From CAWACP01 sp963780655 (lineage in GTDB: Bacteria > Acidobacteriota > Terriglobia > Bryobacterales > Bryobacteraceae), in contig CAWACP010000003.1 in NCBI GenBank assembly GCA_963780655.1, positions 558,001-622,000 of the forward strand: 64,000 nt of DNA, written 5' to 3'. Positions within the stretch are counted from its first letter, which is position 1. Every line of letters begins with the position of its first letter. The notes below the pieces were generated by a model. The model ran no database searches, was not told the origin of the DNA, and was given only the letters and a program-made list of their open reading frames with translations. Both the position numbers and the translations under genes were made by a program. Positions 40,645 through 49,289 of the stretch are shown here, one piece after another.

Positions 40645-41201
40645 GGCCGGGCGCTGGCGGCTGAGCGTCTTCGCCAACCGGCCAGAATCATTCCGGCCAT
40701 CAGCGCAATGCACACCAGAGCAGCGTTGGCCGGTTCAGCCACAGTCGATGGCGCGTCCGTCACCCACTGAATCTTCAGGCCGTCGCCCTGCGCAGGATCC
40801 GGCGGAAGCACGACGGCTTTCGCGAAGTTGCCCAGATTTGTGTGGACAGCAAAAACGTCTCCGGTGACCAGAAGACTCGTTCCGTCGCTGCCATCGATCC
40901 CTGTGGCGCCGTACGTTAAGGCCTCGAGTTGCGCCAATGTGATCAGGCTGAACGTCGCCGAAGTCCCGAGATTCACGATGCCGGCGCCATTCGACGGCTC
41001 AAGAGCTCTGGTAGTGGACGTGAACTGATGCCAGAACACATCCGTATCTGCGCTGATCGCCGGAGGGACGACTCCGGCGTCGAAATCGAAACTGTAAGTA
41101 CCGGGTATCTCCACCGTTCCAGACGAGATGACGCCGGCGCTCGCAAGCCAGGGCATTGCGAACAGAGCAATACAAGAAAGTCCTAACTTACGTTTGAGCA
41201 T
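40629..41201 (-). CDS. PEP-CTERM-like secreted protein
   Basis: The 190-residue product has a signal peptide (MLKRKLGLSCIALFAMPWLA) and a beta-rich body (VEIPGTYSFDFDAGVVPPA). The C-terminal sorting signal has the PEP-like motif AEPAN, a hydrophobic helix (ALVCIALMAGMILAGW) and a basic end (RRRSAAS), the exosortase-type arrangement. The motif is AEPANAA rather than the exact PEP. The start at 41201 has a strong ribosome site (GGAGGGGACTT just before ATG); a longer frame from 41369 is unlikely. I do not recognise the body domain. Confidence 0.75.
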   Translation of the reverse strand: MLKRKLGLSCIALFAMPWLASAGVISSGTVEIPGTYSFDFDAGVVPPAISADTDVFWHQFTSTTRALEPSNGAGIVNLGTSATFSLITLAQLEALTYGATGIDGSDGTSLLVTGDVFAVHTNLGNFAKAVVLPPDPAQGDGLKIQWVTDAPSTVAEPANAALVCIALMAGMILAGWRRRSAASARPYQSL

Positions 41202-41429
41202 AAGTCCCCTCCAGGACATCCGCGCAGTATAGCGCACTTTGACAGGGCCAGGGTTTGTCTCCCTGGGCGGGATCGGATCGGATCGCTTACAGGCCAGGCG
41301 GGTAGCGCGCTGGTTCCCGCGGCTGCTAAACTGTGAACAGCAGTTTCCTTCGCCCCGCAGCGCCCTCATACTCTTGTCGCCTCGTTTCCGCGAAGTGCCT
41401 TTTCAACAGCAGAACAAAACGGAGGATTA

Positions 41430-42266
41430 GTGTACATGATTCGAGAAACAGGAAAAACCGGAGGAGATTTTCTTTTCGTCAGCGATTTCGACCAGACTCT
41501 CAGCTTTAACGATTCCGGCATTGTCCTGAGCGATATGCTCGGCATTCCGGGATTTCAGGACAGGATCGCCGGGTTGTCCCGCATCCACATGGTGCAGCAG
41601 GGGGGCGAACTCGCTTACCTGCTTCTGCACGATCCCGAGTTCCGCCGCGTGCGCCGCGAGCATCTGATTGAGGCGGGCCGGCGCATCCGGCTGAAACAGA
41701 ACATTCATCTTCTGTCGCAGCTGTTGAGCGATGTCGACGGCCGGCGTTTCTGTTTCTACGTGGTCTCGGCGGCGCCGGAAGAAGTGATCCAGTCGGCGCT
41801 CGACAGCATCGTGCCGCCCGATCGCATCTACGGAACGCGCTTCCGTTACGATCCTGCCAACGGCGAGATTCAGTCCATTGTGCGCGTGCCCGCCGGCTAC
41901 GGCAAAGTCGCGGTCCTCGAAGAGCTCAGGAACAACCTGCGCATCGGTCACGATCGCATCGTCTATGTTGGGGACGGCAGCTCCGACGTGCACGTCATGC
42001 TGCATCTCAACCGGCTTTCGGGACTGACCATTGCCGTTTCGGAGAATCGCTACATTACGCCTATCGCCAGCCGCACCATCCTGAGCGAGGACGCCGTAAG
42101 TGTTCTCATTCCGATTCTGGAGGAAATTGCAGGCTGGGACGCGCTGCGTATTCGCGCCTTCTTCGAGCTTCATGGCCTGCTCCTGCAGGACTGGGAGAAG
42201 ACGCGCACCGATACGCTCATCATCAGCCGGCCGGAGCCCGGCGAAACGCTCGGCGCTCAGGCTTAG
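41430..42266 (+). CDS. HAD-superfamily phosphatase (SerB/MtnX-like)
   Basis: The 278-residue protein has HAD motif I FVSDFDQTLSFND with Asp19 and Asp21, a cap with VRREHLIEAGRRIRLKQN, motif II YVVSAAPEE, motif III around the Lys of VPAGYGKVAVLEE, and motif IV IVYVGDGSSDVHVM. This order fits phosphoserine-type phosphatases, and the substrate is unknown. A GTG at 41430 and an ATG at 41436 are possible starts; GGAGG lies 4 and 10 bp upstream of them. The last 40 residues extend beyond the core fold and may be a small extra helix pair. Confidence 0.82.
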   Translation: MYMIRETGKTGGDFLFVSDFDQTLSFNDSGIVLSDMLGIPGFQDRIAGLSRIHMVQQGGELAYLLLHDPEFRRVRREHLIEAGRRIRLKQNIHLLSQLLSDVDGRRFCFYVVSAAPEEVIQSALDSIVPPDRIYGTRFRYDPANGEIQSIVRVPAGYGKVAVLEELRNNLRIGHDRIVYVGDGSSDVHVMLHLNRLSGLTIAVSENRYITPIASRTILSEDAVSVLIPILEEIAGWDALRIRAFFELHGLLLQDWEKTRTDTLIISRPEPGETLGAQA

Positions 42267-42404
42267 CGGCCGCTGCCGCCTGAGCCGCGATGGCGGGACG
42301 CCTGGGAGCTTTGTATCGCCATCAGCATAGAATCGTCGCAGCCCGCGAAGAATTCAGCACCGCGCCGAATTCTTCACACCTTGAACCAGCGGTACGCCAC
42401 GTTA

Positions 42405-42427
42405 CCGCTCCTTCACAGTCGCGGCTC
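42405..42427 (+). repeat. Dispersed repeat B
   Basis: CCGCTCCTTCACAGTCGC then GGCTC, matching the copies at 32359 and 35893 at most positions. Confidence 0.65.
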
Positions 42428-42484
42428 GGTAACAATGCCGCAAACTCGGGCATCGTAACAGAGCCGTGACCGCGCGACGGCAGT

Positions 42485-42636
42485 GTGGCGCAGACGAATC
42501 GTCCTTTTTGTCGTGTGCGATTGCCGACAGGACACCGGCAGGCCACAAACACCCATGGCCTGCGCCACAGAGAAGCGTAACCAAACGGCGCTGGAAGTTC
42601 TTCGCGGGCCCCGAAGATCCTGCGGTCTTGTAGTAC
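42485..42636 (+). repeat. Repeat C module, second copy
   Basis: Begins GTGGCGCAGACGAATCGTC and continues through CGGCAGGCCACAAACACCCA to AGTTCTTCGCGGG and CTTGTAGTAC, in the same order as 35801-35995, but without the nested pair of repeat B copies. Confidence 0.7.
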
Positions 42637-42767
42637 AGAGCAGCGGAACCGCAACCAAACCGCTGCCACACGATCGAGGCTTAGGAGTCGCGGCCCCAAC
42701 TCTTTTTGTCTGGCCATTACAGTTTTCGACGGTGTTTTCCGCCCTTGAAAGTAAGGAGGAAATACTT

Positions 42768-45587
42768 ATGATTCGCAACGCTGGATTACCCATCCGCAAA
42801 GTGACAACAACCATTCCGGCTATGGCGCTGCTCTTCGCGAGCCTGGCTCCACTGGCGGCTCAGTCGCCCAACGCAGGTCTGACGACTCTACCTGGTCACG
42901 TCATCAGAGCCCTGCCCAACGCCACCCCGGTTCCCCATACCCCGCAGATGGACGAACAGCCCATCACGGTGACCGTGGTGCTCAACCTGACGGATCCGGC
43001 AGGCGCCGCCGCACTGGAGCAGGACATCGCCGATCCGAACTCGGCGAACTTCCAGCACACTATCGGCGCCAGCGACTTCACGGCGCGCTTCGGGCCGTCG
43101 CAGCAGGCATACGACACTGTGCTTAACTACTTACAACAGTTCGGCCTCACGTTGTCCGAAGGCTCGCAGAACCGCCGCACGCTTACCGTGACCGGTACGC
43201 GCGGCCAGGCGCAGAGGGCGTTCAATGTGGTCATTAACGACTACCAGCTTGGAACCCGCACCTTCCATGCAGTCGCCAGCGATCCATCGGTTCCGGGCGC
43301 CGTTGCTCCGCTGATTGCGGCTGTCGCAGGTCTTAACAATCTGGCGGTTCCGACCCCGGCTTTCACGCCCTTCCCGTTTACGCCCATCTCAATTGCCACC
43401 GCGTACGGCGGCACTCTGACGCCGGCGGGCAAGACCAATTCCAGCGGGCTTCCCCCGGGCCTCGACGGAAAGGGCCAGACCATCGGCCTGATCGAATTCG
43501 ACGGCTTCAACTACAGCGACGTGAGCAACTGGCTCAGCTTCGCCGGACTGCCCTCGGGCCTGATCAAACAGGTCAGCGCGATCGCGATTAACGGCGGCAC
43601 AGGGCCTTCCGGATGCACGCAGTACCAGGCAGGGTGCGGCACCACGGAAGTGCTGCTGGATATCGAAGCTGCGCTGGGCATCGCTCAGGGAGCGAACATC
43701 GTGGTGTTCGACGCGCCGAGCAGCACTGATCTGGCCGACGCCGTCAACCAGGCCGGCAACTACCTGACCTATGGCTCCTTAGGAACCCTCTCGATGAGCT
43801 GGGACGTATGCGAGGACGACGTGAGCGCGTCCGATGTAAGCAGCATCGACAGCGTTCTGTCTGACTTCACCGCATGGGGCATCACTCTGTTTGTGGCTAC
43901 CGGAGACAACGGCAGCACCTGCAAGAACGGCAGCGGCGGCGTGTATGCGAACACCATCGCGTTTCCGGCGGATGCGCCTCACGCGATCGCGGTCGGCGGC
44001 ACTGCGCTGAACGTGAACTCGAACAACACTTACAACACCGAGAACTGGTGGTTGAATTCCGGCGGCTTCGGCGTCAGCTTTCTCGCCTCCGAGCCGGGTT
44101 ATCAGACCTCGCTCTATCCGGGCGCGACCGGCCGCTCCGTGCCGGATGTATCTATGGACGCTGCGCCCGGCATCATCGTCTGCCAGGCCACGACGAGCGA
44201 TTCGCCGGACTGCGGCGATACGGCCACACCCGGGAAATTCAACGTTATTGGAGGTACGAGCCTGGCGACTCCGCTCTGGGCGGCAACGTGGGCTTTGGCG
44301 CAGCAGGCAATGATTGATGCCGGCGGCTATCAGTGGAGCCCCGCCAACGCTCATTATTTCTACAAGCATGACGTATTCCACTCGGCTTCGAGCATGACCG
44401 GTACGGGCAACGACTTCGTCCATGTCGGCCTGGGCTCGCCCAGAATGACAAAGCTGGTGGCGGTGGCCAATCCGCCGCGGATCGACAGTTTTTCTCCGCT
44501 GGACGGGCCGGGCGCGGGCGGAACGAAAGTGACGATCGTCGGCGCCGGCTTCATCGGCGTGAAGAAGGTGACCTTCGGTGGAGTGGACGCAACGAAGCTG
44601 ACCATCCATTCGGATACCAAACTGACGGTGGAGACGCCCGCCGCGCCGAACGAAGAGGTAACCCTCAAACTGGAGACTCCAGGCGGAACCGCGACGGCGG
44701 CGGGTCTCTATACCTACGACCCCGAGATCACCGGCGTCAGTCCGGATAAAGGTCCGCTGGAGGGCGGGACCTCGGTTACCGTCACCGGCCGCGCGTTGTC
44801 TGCTACAACGGAGACGTTCGTATTTGGCCCTGGCGGCACTGCGGTGGCCACGAAGCTCAGTTGCTCCAGTTCGACGAAGTGCACCATGCGGAGTCCGGCG
44901 CACGCGCCGGGTACGGTGGACATAGAGGCACAGACGGCCTGGGGCTACGGATACAGCCCGCTGACCAGCGCCGACCGGTTCACTTACCAGTTCCCGTCGA
45001 TCACCGGGTTCTCTCCGGCGGTCGGGCCAACCACCGGCGGCCTGTTTATCTACATCACCGGGACCAGCATGAATAACCGGATGATCGTGGACTTCGGCGG
45101 CGGCGCGAATGGGACCGGCGTCTATTGTTCGAGCACGACGACCTGCGGATTATACACGCCCGCGCATGCCGCCGGCGTGGTGTATCCGACCATCACGGTG
45201 GACGGAATCACCAGCGCGCCATCCCCGGTCGGCTTCAAATTCGTAGTCTTCCCGACCGTCACGAGCATTTCGCCGAACAGCATTCCGGAGAGCAACAGCA
45301 CTTCGGCGACCACGGTGACGCTCACGATAACGGGGACCGGCTTCAGCACGACGGCCGGCGCCACCGTGTTCAACCTGAACGGCTCGACGCTCGGCAGCGT
45401 CGTCTGCACGAGCTCGACTCAGTGCACCGCGACGCTCGGTATTCCGGGCAGCACCGCTGCGCAGACGCTCGAGACGAATGCGGTCACGGTTACGGTAGGC
45501 GGCAAAACCAGCACCGATTCCGTCAACCTGACCTACCCCGTCGCGCTGCCGCCGCCACCGCCCTGCACGGGGACAACCTGCATGTGA
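42768..45587 (+). CDS. S53 (sedolisin/kumamolisin) peptidase with C-terminal IPT/TIG-like domains
   Basis: The 939-residue secreted protein has a signal peptide (about 1-35, TIPAMALLFASLAPLAAQ), then an activation pro-domain (about 60-200) and the sedolisin catalytic domain. The catalytic triad positions are Glu294 and Asp298 in TTEVLLDIEAALG, and Ser498 in GGTSLATPLWA; the Asp that stabilises the transition state is in TLSMSWDVCEDD. Four IPT/TIG-like beta domains follow (about 565-930), each starting with a segment like DSFSPLDGPGAGGTKVTIVG. It ends in PPPPPCTGTTCM. The start at 42768 has an ideal ribosome site (AAGGAGG). Such proteases are active at acidic pH. An intrinsic terminator follows. 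Confidence 0.9.
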   Translation: MIRNAGLPIRKVTTTIPAMALLFASLAPLAAQSPNAGLTTLPGHVIRALPNATPVPHTPQMDEQPITVTVVLNLTDPAGAAALEQDIADPNSANFQHTIGASDFTARFGPSQQAYDTVLNYLQQFGLTLSEGSQNRRTLTVTGTRGQAQRAFNVVINDYQLGTRTFHAVASDPSVPGAVAPLIAAVAGLNNLAVPTPAFTPFPFTPISIATAYGGTLTPAGKTNSSGLPPGLDGKGQTIGLIEFDGFNYSDVSNWLSFAGLPSGLIKQVSAIAINGGTGPSGCTQYQAGCGTTEVLLDIEAALGIAQGANIVVFDAPSSTDLADAVNQAGNYLTYGSLGTLSMSWDVCEDDVSASDVSSIDSVLSDFTAWGITLFVATGDNGSTCKNGSGGVYANTIAFPADAPHAIAVGGTALNVNSNNTYNTENWWLNSGGFGVSFLASEPGYQTSLYPGATGRSVPDVSMDAAPGIIVCQATTSDSPDCGDTATPGKFNVIGGTSLATPLWAATWALAQQAMIDAGGYQWSPANAHYFYKHDVFHSASSMTGTGNDFVHVGLGSPRMTKLVAVANPPRIDSFSPLDGPGAGGTKVTIVGAGFIGVKKVTFGGVDATKLTIHSDTKLTVETPAAPNEEVTLKLETPGGTATAAGLYTYDPEITGVSPDKGPLEGGTSVTVTGRALSATTETFVFGPGGTAVATKLSCSSSTKCTMRSPAHAPGTVDIEAQTAWGYGYSPLTSADRFTYQFPSITGFSPAVGPTTGGLFIYITGTSMNNRMIVDFGGGANGTGVYCSSTTTCGLYTPAHAAGVVYPTITVDGITSAPSPVGFKFVVFPTVTSISPNSIPESNSTSATTVTLTITGTGFSTTAGATVFNLNGSTLGSVVCTSSTQCTATLGIPGSTAAQTLETNAVTVTVGGKTSTDSVNLTYPVALPPPPPCTGTTCM

Positions 45588-45621
45588 CATAACAAGCGCG
45601 TCCGCAACTACCAGGACAGTG

Positions 45622-45652
45622 AGGCCGGTGGCTAACCCCACCGGCCTTTTTC
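45622..45652 (+). terminator. Intrinsic terminator after the S53 peptidase gene
   Basis: AGGCCGGTGG and CCACCGGCCT form a perfect 10-bp stem with a 6-base loop, followed by TTTTT. It lies about 35 bp after the peptidase stop codon. Confidence 0.9.
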
Positions 45653-45671
45653 ACGCCTGCACGTTTCCGAT

Positions 45672-46250
45672 TCACTGATGCAGTCCGGCCATGCCGTACG
45701 AGCCGAAGTACCAGCGCACGCCCACGGTCGAATACAGCCCCAGCGGACCGTTCGGGCTCAGGGTGACGTTGTGCGACGAGCCATACTTGCCCAGCAACTG
45801 TACGTCATGGTGCGTTGCGCGAATTTCGAACCGCTTCGGAAGCTGAATCGCGATGCCGTAGACTCGCTCCCAGGCAATGGGAGCGCTGGACGCCGAGTAA
45901 TGAAGCTGCGGGACGTTGCTCCCGAGGAACATGCGAGGATCGCCGAATAGATAGATGTTTCTCAGAATTCCGCGGCCGAATGGCTGGAATTCGATATACC
46001 CGGTCAGCACGTAGCGCGCATATCCCGCGCATGGCGCCGATGCCGAACTGGTGGGCGCGCACAGGCCGAGGTCCGGCTCGTTGTGGGGCGGCGCGAGCTC
46101 AAATCCCGCGTACCCGCGGATGAAATCTTTGGGAAACAGGACGCGCGACTCCGGATTGCTACCGTCGGTAAGAACCGGAACCGGAACCTGGGCATGTAAC
46201 GGCCCAGTTATGGCCGCAATCGCGACGGCCGTGGTCAGAAGACACTTCAT
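45672..46250 (-). CDS. Small secreted or outer-membrane protein of unknown function
   Basis: The 192-residue product has a signal peptide (MKCLLTTAVAIAAITGPLHA) and a beta-rich body with alternating aromatic residues (GYARYVLTGYIEFQPFG, GIAIQLPKRFEIRATHHDVQ, YSTVGVRWYFGSYGMAGLHQ). The pattern suits an eight-stranded outer-membrane barrel or a PorV-like shell. Cysteines in GLCAPTSSASAPCAGY may pair. It stands alone, convergent with the S53 peptidase gene. I do not recognise the family. Confidence 0.65.
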   Translation of the reverse strand: MKCLLTTAVAIAAITGPLHAQVPVPVLTDGSNPESRVLFPKDFIRGYAGFELAPPHNEPDLGLCAPTSSASAPCAGYARYVLTGYIEFQPFGRGILRNIYLFGDPRMFLGSNVPQLHYSASSAPIAWERVYGIAIQLPKRFEIRATHHDVQLLGKYGSSHNVTLSPNGPLGLYSTVGVRWYFGSYGMAGLHQ

Positions 46251-46362
46251 CGCAGCTCCCCGTTCAGGCGCAACGAGGCCGTCCCCGAATACGCTCCGTT
46301 TGAATAACAGTGTTGGAAGTATATCGTCAGTGAACGCTGACGTAAAGGACTTTCGCGCCCTA

Positions 46363-48171
46363 CTACTCTTCCGAGCCGCTGACCTTCAGTACCGCGAGGA
46401 AGGCCTCCTGCGGAATCTCCACGCGGCCCACCCGCTTCATGCGGCGCTTGCCTTCCTTTTGTTTCTCGAGCAGCTTGCGCTTGCGCGAAATGTCGCCGCC
46501 GTAGCATTTGGCAAGCACGTTCTTGCGCATTGCCGGAATGTTCTCGCGGGCGACAATCTTGTTGCCGATGGCTGCCTGCAGCGCTACTTCGAACATCTGC
46601 CGCGGGATGAGCTTGCGCAGGCGCTCGATCAGCGCCTTGCCGCGCTCATAGGCGTGATCGCGGTGGATGATCATGGACAGCGCGTCCACCGGATCTCCGG
46701 CCACCAGGACGTCCAGTTTCACCATCGGTGAAGCGCGGTATCCGGCCAGATGATAGTCGAGCGAAGCATAACCGCGCGAGGCCGATTTCAGCCGGTCGTA
46801 GAAATCGAGGACAATCTCGTTCAGCGGCAGCTCGTATGACAGCATCACGCGGCCCGTGCCGATGTATTCGAATTTCTTCTGTGTGCCGCGCTTTTCTTCC
46901 AGCAGCTTCAGAATCTCACCCACGTACTCTTCGCGCGTGATGACGGTGGCGTCGATGATGGGCTCTTCCACCTGCTGGATCTCGGCGGGGTTGGGGAATC
47001 GGGTCGGGCTGTCCACGTTGATCACCGCTCCGCCGATCTTCGTCACGCGATAGCGGACGCTCGGGGCCGTGGTGATGAGGTCGATTTCGAATTCGCGCTC
47101 CAGGCGCTCCTGAACAATTTCCAGATGCAGCAGGCCGAGGAAGCCGCAGCGGAAACCGAAGCCCAGAGCGACGGAGCTTTCGGGTTCGAAGTTGAATGCG
47201 CTGTCATTGAGCCGCAGTTTTTCCAGAGCGTCGCGCAGGCGGCCGTGCTCGTGGGATTCCACCGGATAGAGGCCGGCGAAAACCATGGGCTTCACCGGCT
47301 CGAATCCGGGCAGCGGGTCGGTTACGGGTCTCGCGTCATCGGTGATCGTGTCGCCGATCTGCGCGTCCGCGATGGTCTTGATATTGGCGAACACGATGCC
47401 CACTTCGCCGGCGGAGAGCTCGGTGCAGGGCACGGGTTTCGGCGTCTGAAATCCCAGGCCCTCTACGTCGAAGGTCCGGCCGTTCGACCAGAGCCGGATC
47501 TTCTGCCCCACGCTGATGCGGCCATCGACGATGCGCACCAGCATGATGACGCCGCGGTACGGATCGAACCAGGAATCGAAGATCAGGGCTCGCAGCGGCG
47601 CTTCCGGATCGCCGGATGGCGCCGGCACCAGATGCACCACGGCCTCGAGCACGTCGCGGATGCCCAGGCCGGTCTTGGCGCTCACCAGCAGCGCGTCATC
47701 CGCCGGCAGTCCGATGAGCTGCTCGATCTGCTCACGGATGCGCTCGGGCTCCGCGGAAGGCAGATCGATTTTGTTGATCACCGGAATGATTTCGAGATTG
47801 TGCTGAAGCGCCAGGTAAGTGTTGGCGAGCGTCTGCGCCTCCACGCCCTGCGAAGCGTCCACCACCAGCAGCGCGCCCTCGCAGGCCTGCAGGCTGCGCG
47901 AAACCTCGTAGCTGAAATCGACGTGGCCGGGCGTGTCGATGAGGTTCAACTGATAATCGTTGCCGTCGTCGGCGCGATAAACCAGCCGCACGGCATGGGC
48001 CTTGATGGTGATGCCGCGCTCGCGCTCGAGGTCCATCGTATCGAGCACCTGCTCCATCATTTCGCGCTGCGACAGCGCGCCGGTGGTCTCGAGCAGTCGG
48101 TCGGCCAGCGTCGATTTCCCATGATCGATGTGGGCGATGATCGAGAAATTGCGGATGAAGCGAGGATCCAT
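46363..48171 (-). CDS. lepA: Elongation factor 4 (back-translocating GTPase)
   Basis: LepA binds the ribosome and acts on the elongation cycle under stress. The 602-residue protein has the GTPase motifs AHIDHGKST, DTPGHVDF and NKIDLPSA, and the EF4-specific C-terminal segment (GGDISRKRKLLEKQKEGKRR). The long frame extends to 48414, but the ATG at 48171 starts the family N-terminus (MDPRFIRNFSIIAHIDHGK). The Uma2-like gene ends 7 bp upstream of this start on the same strand, so the two are likely cotranscribed. Confidence 0.97.
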   Translation of the reverse strand: MDPRFIRNFSIIAHIDHGKSTLADRLLETTGALSQREMMEQVLDTMDLERERGITIKAHAVRLVYRADDGNDYQLNLIDTPGHVDFSYEVSRSLQACEGALLVVDASQGVEAQTLANTYLALQHNLEIIPVINKIDLPSAEPERIREQIEQLIGLPADDALLVSAKTGLGIRDVLEAVVHLVPAPSGDPEAPLRALIFDSWFDPYRGVIMLVRIVDGRISVGQKIRLWSNGRTFDVEGLGFQTPKPVPCTELSAGEVGIVFANIKTIADAQIGDTITDDARPVTDPLPGFEPVKPMVFAGLYPVESHEHGRLRDALEKLRLNDSAFNFEPESSVALGFGFRCGFLGLLHLEIVQERLEREFEIDLITTAPSVRYRVTKIGGAVINVDSPTRFPNPAEIQQVEEPIIDATVITREEYVGEILKLLEEKRGTQKKFEYIGTGRVMLSYELPLNEIVLDFYDRLKSASRGYASLDYHLAGYRASPMVKLDVLVAGDPVDALSMIIHRDHAYERGKALIERLRKLIPRQMFEVALQAAIGNKIVARENIPAMRKNVLAKCYGGDISRKRKLLEKQKEGKRRMKRVGRVEIPQEAFLAVLKVSGSEE

Positions 48172-48178
48172 GCGGTGC

Positions 48179-48763
48179 TCAGGCGACCGGCGCGTCCAGG
48201 TTTTCCAGACCTCTGTAGATTTCCTCGACGGGAAGATCGCAGTGAACCGATTCCAGTGTGAGAACGGCGCCCGGATCGCGGACAGTCTCGATTTCCCAGC
48301 GGCCGTTCGGCAATCGCCGATAATGCTCGATCTCCACGGCCTCCTGTTCGACGAGCAGGTATTCGGCGAGAGAGGGCAGCAGCCGGAACAAACGGCTCTT
48401 CTCGCCGCGATCATAATTTCTCGTGGATGGAGAGAGAACCTCGATGATGAGGGTGGGATTCAACAACGTGTGCGGCAACCGCTCATCGAGCTGAGGGGGG
48501 CCGCAGAGGACGGTTACGTCAGGATAGGTGATGAGTTCGCCCCATTGCACGCAGACGCGGGCGTCGGACGTGTAGACGCCGCAGGTCGCGGGCAAGTGGC
48601 GTCCAAAGGCCATAAAGATGTTACCGGCAATTCTGGCGTGCCGCAGCGAGCCGCCCGCCATGGCCACCATCTCGCCATGCACGTACTCGTGCTTCTGCTC
48701 CGCGGCGAGCTCGCGCGCGATGTATTCTTCGACGGTGATGTACGATACGGGTTCTGACGACAT
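48179..48763 (-). CDS. Uma2-family endonuclease-like protein
   Basis: The 194-residue protein has the Uma2 (DUF820) restriction-endonuclease-like fold: N-terminal ITVEEYIARELAAEQKHEYV, then GELITYPDVTVLCGPP with an Asp, TLIIEVLSPSTRNYDRGEK with the ExxSxSTxxxDRGxK block, and LAEYLLVEQEAVEIEHY. These conserved residues are those of a PD-(D/E)XK site. Uma2 genes are abundant in Cyanobacteria and Acidobacteria, and their role is unclear. It overlaps nothing and diverges from ribH by 48 bp. Confidence 0.9.
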   Translation of the reverse strand: MSSEPVSYITVEEYIARELAAEQKHEYVHGEMVAMAGGSLRHARIAGNIFMAFGRHLPATCGVYTSDARVCVQWGELITYPDVTVLCGPPQLDERLPHTLLNPTLIIEVLSPSTRNYDRGEKSRLFRLLPSLAEYLLVEQEAVEIEHYRRLPNGRWEIETVRDPGAVLTLESVHCDLPVEEIYRGLENLDAPVA

Positions 48764-48811
48764 TCAGCGCGGCCCCATGCGGTAGAATAGGCCTGAAATT
48801 ACAATTATCCC

Positions 48812-49288
48812 ATGCCGCAGGTTACAGAAGGCGTTTTCGACGCGCGCGGGTTGAAGTTCGCCATTGTGGTGGCGCGTTTCAACAGCTTTGTCACGGAACG
48901 TCTGCTGGCCGGAGCGCTCGACGCGCTCGCGCGTACCGGGTGCAGCGACGGGGACATAGCGGTAGTGAAGACTCCGGGCTCGTGGGAACTGCCGCTGGTA
49001 GCAAAAACGCTGGCCGGCCAGAACCGCTACGATGCCATCATCGCCCTGGGCGCGGTGATTCGCGGCGAGACTCCGCACTTCGACTATGTCGCGGGAGAGG
49101 CCGCCGGCGGTCTGGCGCGCGTGGCCGCGGAAACCGGCGTGCCCGTGGCGTTCGGAGTTCTGACCACCGAAACCGTCGATCAGGCCATCGATCGCGCGGG
49201 CGGCAAGGCCGGCGATAAGGGATTCGACGCGGCCATGTCGGCCATCGAAATGGTCAGCCTCCTGCGGCGTCTCAAACAGCAGAACTGA
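48812..49288 (+). CDS. ribH: 6,7-dimethyl-8-ribityllumazine synthase
   Basis: RibH makes lumazine, the precursor of riboflavin, and forms a capsid-like or pentameric shell. The 158-residue product has the family landmarks FAIVVARFNSFVTERLLAGA, VKTPGSWELPLVAK, IALGAVIRGETPHFDYVAGE, and VPVAFGVLTTETVDQA. The length is standard. nusB follows 1 bp downstream, a common gene pair. It diverges from the Uma2 gene. Confidence 0.97.
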   Translation: MPQVTEGVFDARGLKFAIVVARFNSFVTERLLAGALDALARTGCSDGDIAVVKTPGSWELPLVAKTLAGQNRYDAIIALGAVIRGETPHFDYVAGEAAGGLARVAAETGVPVAFGVLTTETVDQAIDRAGGKAGDKGFDAAMSAIEMVSLLRRLKQQN

Positions 49289-49289
49289 G

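Larger units (their letters stand above)
42267..42767. other. Non-coding region upstream of the S53 peptidase gene
   Basis: About 500 bp holding a repeat B copy (42405-42427), the second repeat C module (42485-42636), and an inverted repeat at 42338-42375 (GAAGAATTC/GAATTCTTC). No gene was seen. The peptidase frame is open through much of it but has no ribosome site or signal peptide there. Confidence 0.65.

Noticed and set aside
42483..42767. N-terminal extension of the S53 peptidase frame
   Set aside because: It would pass through a repeat C module with no ribosome site, while the ATG at 42768 has an ideal one followed by a signal peptide.
47125..48261. Long plus-strand frame of 378 codons opposite lepA
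   Set aside because: It lies fully antisense to a certain gene, is rich in His, Arg, Gln and Glu as expected for a shadow frame, and has no known domain.
48172..48414. N-terminal extension of lepA
   Set aside because: The extension overlaps the Uma2-like gene and has no likeness to EF4; the family start MDPRFIRNFSIIAH is at 48171.
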